Below, piece after piece: positions 60,507 through 64,000 of a stretch of 64,000 nucleotides of DNA (position 1 is the stretch's first letter; every line of letters starts with the position of its first letter). Under the pieces are notes generated by a model that had not been told where the DNA came from, did no database searches, and saw only the letters and a program-made list of their open reading frames with translations. The stretch comes from Sulfolobaceae archaeon (GTDB lineage: Archaea > Thermoproteota > Thermoprotei_A > Sulfolobales > Sulfolobaceae): the NCBI GenBank assembly GCA_028277025.1, contig JAPYVG010000003.1, positions 1 through 64,000 of the forward strand, read 5' to 3'. A program made the position numbers and the translations under genes.

Positions 60507-62495
60507 ATGTCAGTTAATTGGGCTCTTCCTTTTGAAGAGAAGATAATACCAGAAGACTATAAGGATAGGATAGTAACACCAGAAAAATATAAAGAAATGC
60601 ATAGGCAAGCAACAGATAATTACAAACAGTTCTGGGAATCAGTAGCATCTCAAATAGACTGGTTTAAACGTTGGGAAAAGACCTTAGATGACACAAACCC
60701 TCCATTTTATAAGTGGTTTGTTGGGGGAGAAATCAACGCTTCCTATTTAGCCGTTGATAGGCATATTAAGACAGTAAGAAAAAACAAGGTTGCAATAATT
60801 TGGGAAGGAGAACCAGTTGACGACCAAGGAAAGCCTAAGGAAGTAAAGAAGCTGACATATTACGATTTATATCAAGAAGTGAATAGGGTAGCATATATTC
60901 TCAAAGAGGTCTACGGAATAAAGAAAGGGGATACGATTTCAATTTATTTACCTATGATCCCAGAATTACCAATTTTTATGCTAGCAGCAGCAAGAATAGG
61001 AGCTATCTTCAGTGTAGTCTTTTCTGGATTCAGTTCGCAAGCATTAGCTGATAGAATTAATGACGCTAAGGCAAAGCTATTAATTACTGCGGACGGTGGG
61101 TTTAGAAGAGGCAAAATAGTACCACTAAAAGATATAGCTGATAAAGCACTAGAAAGCACATCTTCAATACAGAAAGTACTGGTTGTTAGAAGAACCGGAA
61201 GCCAGGTTAATATGAAAGAAGGAAGGGATGAGTACTATCATGATGTCTTAAAGCAGGTACCTTTAAACGCTTACATACCTCCCGAGCCAATGAAATCTGA
61301 AGATCCACTATTTATCCTATATACTTCTGGAACTACGGGTAAACCAAAGGGAATTGTTCATGACACTGGAGGTTACATGACCATATTGCATGCCACAATG
61401 AATTGGGTATTCGATATTAAGGATACAGACATATACTGGTGTACCGCAGATATTGGGTGGATAACTGGGCATTCATATATTGTCTTTGGACCGCTAATGG
61501 AAGGTGCAACAGAAGTAATGTATGAAGGAGCATTAGACTACCCGGAACCAGATAGGTGGGCTTCAATAATCGAAAGATATGGTGTAACTATACATTACAC
61601 ATCTCCAACTGCAATAAGATCTTTTATGAGATACGGAGAAGAAATTTATAAGAAGCATGACTTCTCTACAATAAGGCTTATGCACTCTGTGGGTGAACCT
61701 ATAAATCCAGAGGCTTTCAGATGGTTCTTCAAGTTAGTAGGAAGGGATAGAATAGCTTTTGGAAGCACTTGGTGGATGACTGAGACTGGTGGAATAATGA
61801 TAAGTCATCTACCCGGCTTACAGTTAATCCCATTAAAGCCCGGGACTAACGGAATGCCACTACCCGGGGTAGATGCTGACGTATTTGATGAAAACGGGAA
61901 TCCCACGAATGCTGGACAGAGGGGATACCTAGTAATCAAGAAACCTTGGCCCGGCATGCCTTTAACGATATGGGGTGACCCAGAGAGATATGTTAAAGTT
62001 TACTGGAGTAAATTCCCTGGTGTTTTTTATCCCGGCGATTATGCAGTTAAAGACAGTGATGGTTACTTCTGGATTTTAGGTAGAGCTGATGAAGTGATTA
62101 AAGTTTCTGGTCACAGACTTGGTACTTATGAGTTAGAGTCAGCCTTAATCCATCACCCTGCAGTGGCTGAGGCCGCCGTGATTGGCATACCGGACGAGAT
62201 TAAAGGAGAAGTACCGGTAGCATTCGTGGTATTAAAGGTTGGTCAAAAGCCTTCTGAAGAGTTAAAGAAGTCTTTAAATGATTGGGTTAGGAACGAGGTC
62301 GGTGCAATAGCTACATTTAAGGATATTTACTTTGTATCAAAATTGCCTAAGACTAGAAGTGGTAAGATAATGAGGAGAGTTATAAGAGCAGTGCTGACTA
62401 AACAGCCAATAGGTGACTTAACAACATTAGAAGACGAAGCGTCTGTAGAAGAAGTTAAAAAGGCTTATGAAGAGTTAAGTAAAGAAATTAAATGA
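60507..62495 (+). CDS. acs: Acetyl-CoA synthetase (AMP-forming)
   Basis: 662 residues of the ANL adenylate-forming family. N-terminal WALPFEEKIIPEDYKDR, the P-loop YTSGTTGKPKGIVHD near residue 275, STWWMTETGG, PGDYAVKDSDGYFWILGRADEVIKVSGHR hinge and C-terminal KTRSGKIMRRVIRA, where the last Lys is the usual acetylation site. Converts acetate, ATP and CoA to acetyl-CoA. In Sulfolobales close relatives can also be propionyl-CoA or 3-hydroxypropionyl-CoA synthetases of the CO2-fixation cycle. The stop overlaps the SWIM gene by 4 bases. Confidence 0.9.
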   Translation: MSVNWALPFEEKIIPEDYKDRIVTPEKYKEMHRQATDNYKQFWESVASQIDWFKRWEKTLDDTNPPFYKWFVGGEINASYLAVDRHIKTVRKNKVAIIWEGEPVDDQGKPKEVKKLTYYDLYQEVNRVAYILKEVYGIKKGDTISIYLPMIPELPIFMLAAARIGAIFSVVFSGFSSQALADRINDAKAKLLITADGGFRRGKIVPLKDIADKALESTSSIQKVLVVRRTGSQVNMKEGRDEYYHDVLKQVPLNAYIPPEPMKSEDPLFILYTSGTTGKPKGIVHDTGGYMTILHATMNWVFDIKDTDIYWCTADIGWITGHSYIVFGPLMEGATEVMYEGALDYPEPDRWASIIERYGVTIHYTSPTAIRSFMRYGEEIYKKHDFSTIRLMHSVGEPINPEAFRWFFKLVGRDRIAFGSTWWMTETGGIMISHLPGLQLIPLKPGTNGMPLPGVDADVFDENGNPTNAGQRGYLVIKKPWPGMPLTIWGDPERYVKVYWSKFPGVFYPGDYAVKDSDGYFWILGRADEVIKVSGHRLGTYELESALIHHPAVAEAAVIGIPDEIKGEVPVAFVVLKVGQKPSEELKKSLNDWVRNEVGAIATFKDIYFVSKLPKTRSGKIMRRVIRAVLTKQPIGDLTTLEDEASVEEVKKAYEELSKEIK

Positions 62496-62701
62496 ATATA
62501 CGAATAACAAGAGTTTTTTATTCTAACGGTTTCACCATAGTTGAGGGCTTGGTTCCAGCTAGATGCACTTTAGGTTACTATCACGTAGTTATAAAAGTTG
62601 AAGGGATGAGATTAGTGGAAAGTCGTTGCGAGTGCCGCCAACCTCTATGCAGCCACGCCGTTAAGTTACACTTAGCGTTTATAAGGTCTCTCTCTAGATG
62701 A
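62492..62701 (+). CDS. Small SWIM zinc-finger protein
   Basis: 69 residues with RCECRQPLCSHAVKLHLA, the CxCx(n)CxH SWIM signature, and a preceding beta sheet (RVFYSNGFTIVEGL, YYHVVIKVEG). SWIM domains bind DNA or proteins. Overlaps the acs stop by 4 bases (ATGA), so co-translated with it, an odd pairing. Converges on the glycosyltransferase gene with 30 bases of overlap. Confidence 0.8.
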   Translation: MNIRITRVFYSNGFTIVEGLVPARCTLGYYHVVIKVEGMRLVESRCECRQPLCSHAVKLHLAFIRSLSR

Positions 62702-63961
62702 CCAGCTCTGATTTAAAAATGTAAATAATGCATAAAATGCTGAGACATATTGTACCACTAATGCTATAGAACCATAGACGAACATTTTTAATCTCTCATC
62801 ACCAATTATCTTAGCAAGAGTAGTAACAAAGAATACAGTTGATATAAAAGAGATTATATTGAAACCTATTGCAAATGCAAAATAAGGATGTAGTTGTACG
62901 AGTCTATCAATTTTACTTATTATTAGCCCTAAGTTAAATATTAATATCTCGGCCTTATGAAGAAGTAAGCCTATTTGTAATAGTTTGAGTATATGACTTA
63001 ACATATGGAATCTAATGAAATCCATCACGGAGAAGAATATAGTAAAAATTGGTAACATAATTGCATATATAGAGTTAAACACGTAAAGATATCCTCTCTT
63101 AAATATTAAACCTTGTTTAAATTCTCTAAATATAGTAATATAATTCGCTCTAGTCCACCTAGTTACTTGTTTAAAAAACATAGCTAGGTTCTTTGGGGGT
63201 TTTGTGTATGCTATAGCATCAATTGCTTTCACAGCTTTATAACCTTTAGAAATTACATAGTCTGTCAAATCCCTGTCATCAGAAATTAATAACCTCCTAC
63301 CCATGAATTTCGGTTCTAAGAAATCTTTAGATAACATAAAATCTCTAATGATATCAACCCTATAAAGTACACATTGACCGCTTAAAATTATAGCGTTACC
63401 AAAGTAGTTTATAGCCCTGTTCACTAATTCACTTATCCTCTCAAAGAAATCAGAATAATAGGTAGTAGGTGAATTATTTACTCTCCAAATCCTAACATTT
63501 GCACCCACACCTCCAACACCCTCAATCATATGCTCTACCATATTTTGAACAGTCTCTCTTGTTATTAGAGTATCGCTATCAAGAAACAACACTAATCTTG
63601 TTTTTACATGCTTTAAACCCTCAGCTAAAGCCCTCCTCTTACCTTCTCTCCTTTCCAAAAAAATGAATTTACCACCATAGCGATTAGTTATTTCCTTGTA
63701 AGGGTTTTTGACACCATCACCTACAACTATGAACTTTAACCCACTTTTATACACACTCTCTATGACTTTCTTGAAGATCTTTTGGTCTTCATTATAAACT
63801 GGAATTATAACTGTGACGTCAGAAAGTGAATAAATTGAACCCTCTTTTATCGGCTTGTATTTTAGCGCAAAGTACGAGTTAAGTGTAAAATATTGAGTTG
63901 AAAGCAAGGTAACCACTAAGACTGTTACAAAATAAACTAGATCATGCATAACTGATATCAC
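62672..63961 (-). CDS. Membrane glycosyltransferase, family 2 (hyaluronan-synthase-like)
   Basis: 429 residues. One N-terminal helix, then the GT-A domain: VTVIIPVYNED, VVGDGVK, LFLDSDTLI (DSD), ISDDRDLTDYVIS (the ED-like acid pair) and QVTRWTRANY in place of QxxRW. Three or four C-terminal helices follow. Resembles NodC/hyaluronan synthase-type enzymes. Substrate unknown; probably surface polysaccharide, like the enzyme at the other end of the window. An ATG four codons later is an alternative start. The upstream intergenic DNA runs off the window. Confidence 0.82.
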   Translation of the reverse strand: MISVMHDLVYFVTVLVVTLLSTQYFTLNSYFALKYKPIKEGSIYSLSDVTVIIPVYNEDQKIFKKVIESVYKSGLKFIVVGDGVKNPYKEITNRYGGKFIFLERREGKRRALAEGLKHVKTRLVLFLDSDTLITRETVQNMVEHMIEGVGGVGANVRIWRVNNSPTTYYSDFFERISELVNRAINYFGNAIILSGQCVLYRVDIIRDFMLSKDFLEPKFMGRRLLISDDRDLTDYVISKGYKAVKAIDAIAYTKPPKNLAMFFKQVTRWTRANYITIFREFKQGLIFKRGYLYVFNSIYAIMLPIFTIFFSVMDFIRFHMLSHILKLLQIGLLLHKAEILIFNLGLIISKIDRLVQLHPYFAFAIGFNIISFISTVFFVTTLAKIIGDERLKMFVYGSIALVVQYVSAFYALFTFLNQSWSSRERPYKR

Positions 63962-64000
63962 TTTCGATATTGGATATAAAAATTTTTGTCAGTTGAAAGA

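Overview
The window is chromosomal DNA of a thermoacidophilic crenarchaeon, almost certainly of the order Sulfolobales. The DNA is AT-rich. Many genes are leaderless, with a TATA box about 25-30 bases before the start codon; others have GGTG-type ribosome sites and GTG or TTG starts. Typical gene content includes a Sso10a-like DNA-binding protein, a thermopsin-like surface protein, a Tmc-type tRNA acetyltransferase and large Asn/Thr-rich secreted proteins with one C-terminal anchor. The genus cannot be fixed from sequence alone.

The centre (about 12.6-43.6 kb) is a sulfur-oxidation island. It is built on a complete Hdr-like (sHdr) operon on the minus strand, 20942-27432, in the order dsrE2B-tusA-hdrC1-hdrB1-hdrA-hyp-hdrC2-hdrB2. 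A divergent operon carries dsrE3A, a dihydrolipoamide dehydrogenase, an unknown protein and a thioredoxin-like protein. Around it sits an unusually redundant lipoate machinery: two LipS1/LipS2-type radical SAM pairs, three lipoate ligases (one split LplA+LplB, two fused), two dihydrolipoamide dehydrogenases and two GcvH-like lipoate-binding proteins. Two near-identical HTH regulators with matching cysteines lie beside the two LipS loci. In the expected scheme, DsrE/TusA proteins hand sulfane sulfur to sHdr and LbpA carries the oxidised sulfur intermediate on lipoyl-lysine. A YeeE/YedE transporter at 46.6 kb may bring thiosulfate in.

From 0 to 12 kb there are a membrane glycosyltransferase, small regulators, a thermopsin-like protein, a CoA-binding protein, another surface protein and a 954-residue P-loop protein. 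These are followed by a decayed, gene-poor stretch (about 11.98-12.64 kb) next to an N-terminal fragment of thiC. From 43.6 to 64 kb there are a 147-bp MITE with a perfect 8-bp target duplication, a metal transporter, an M28 peptidase, the YeeE transporter and exonuclease III. An operon then follows joining an MMPL exporter, a CARDB/COG1361-like surface protein, TmcA and a membrane protein. The window closes with a GH15 glycosidase beside a NifX-like protein, acetyl-CoA synthetase, a SWIM protein and a second glycosyltransferase.

The most interesting points are: an HDAC-family deacylase and an M23-like protein inside the second lipoate operon (candidate lipoyl-lysine editing); the paired two-cysteine regulators with TATA-overlapping palindromes; an eight-repeat helical protein evolving by segmental duplication; an unannotated 45-residue protein; and the MITE. 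No tRNA, rRNA or CRISPR was found.
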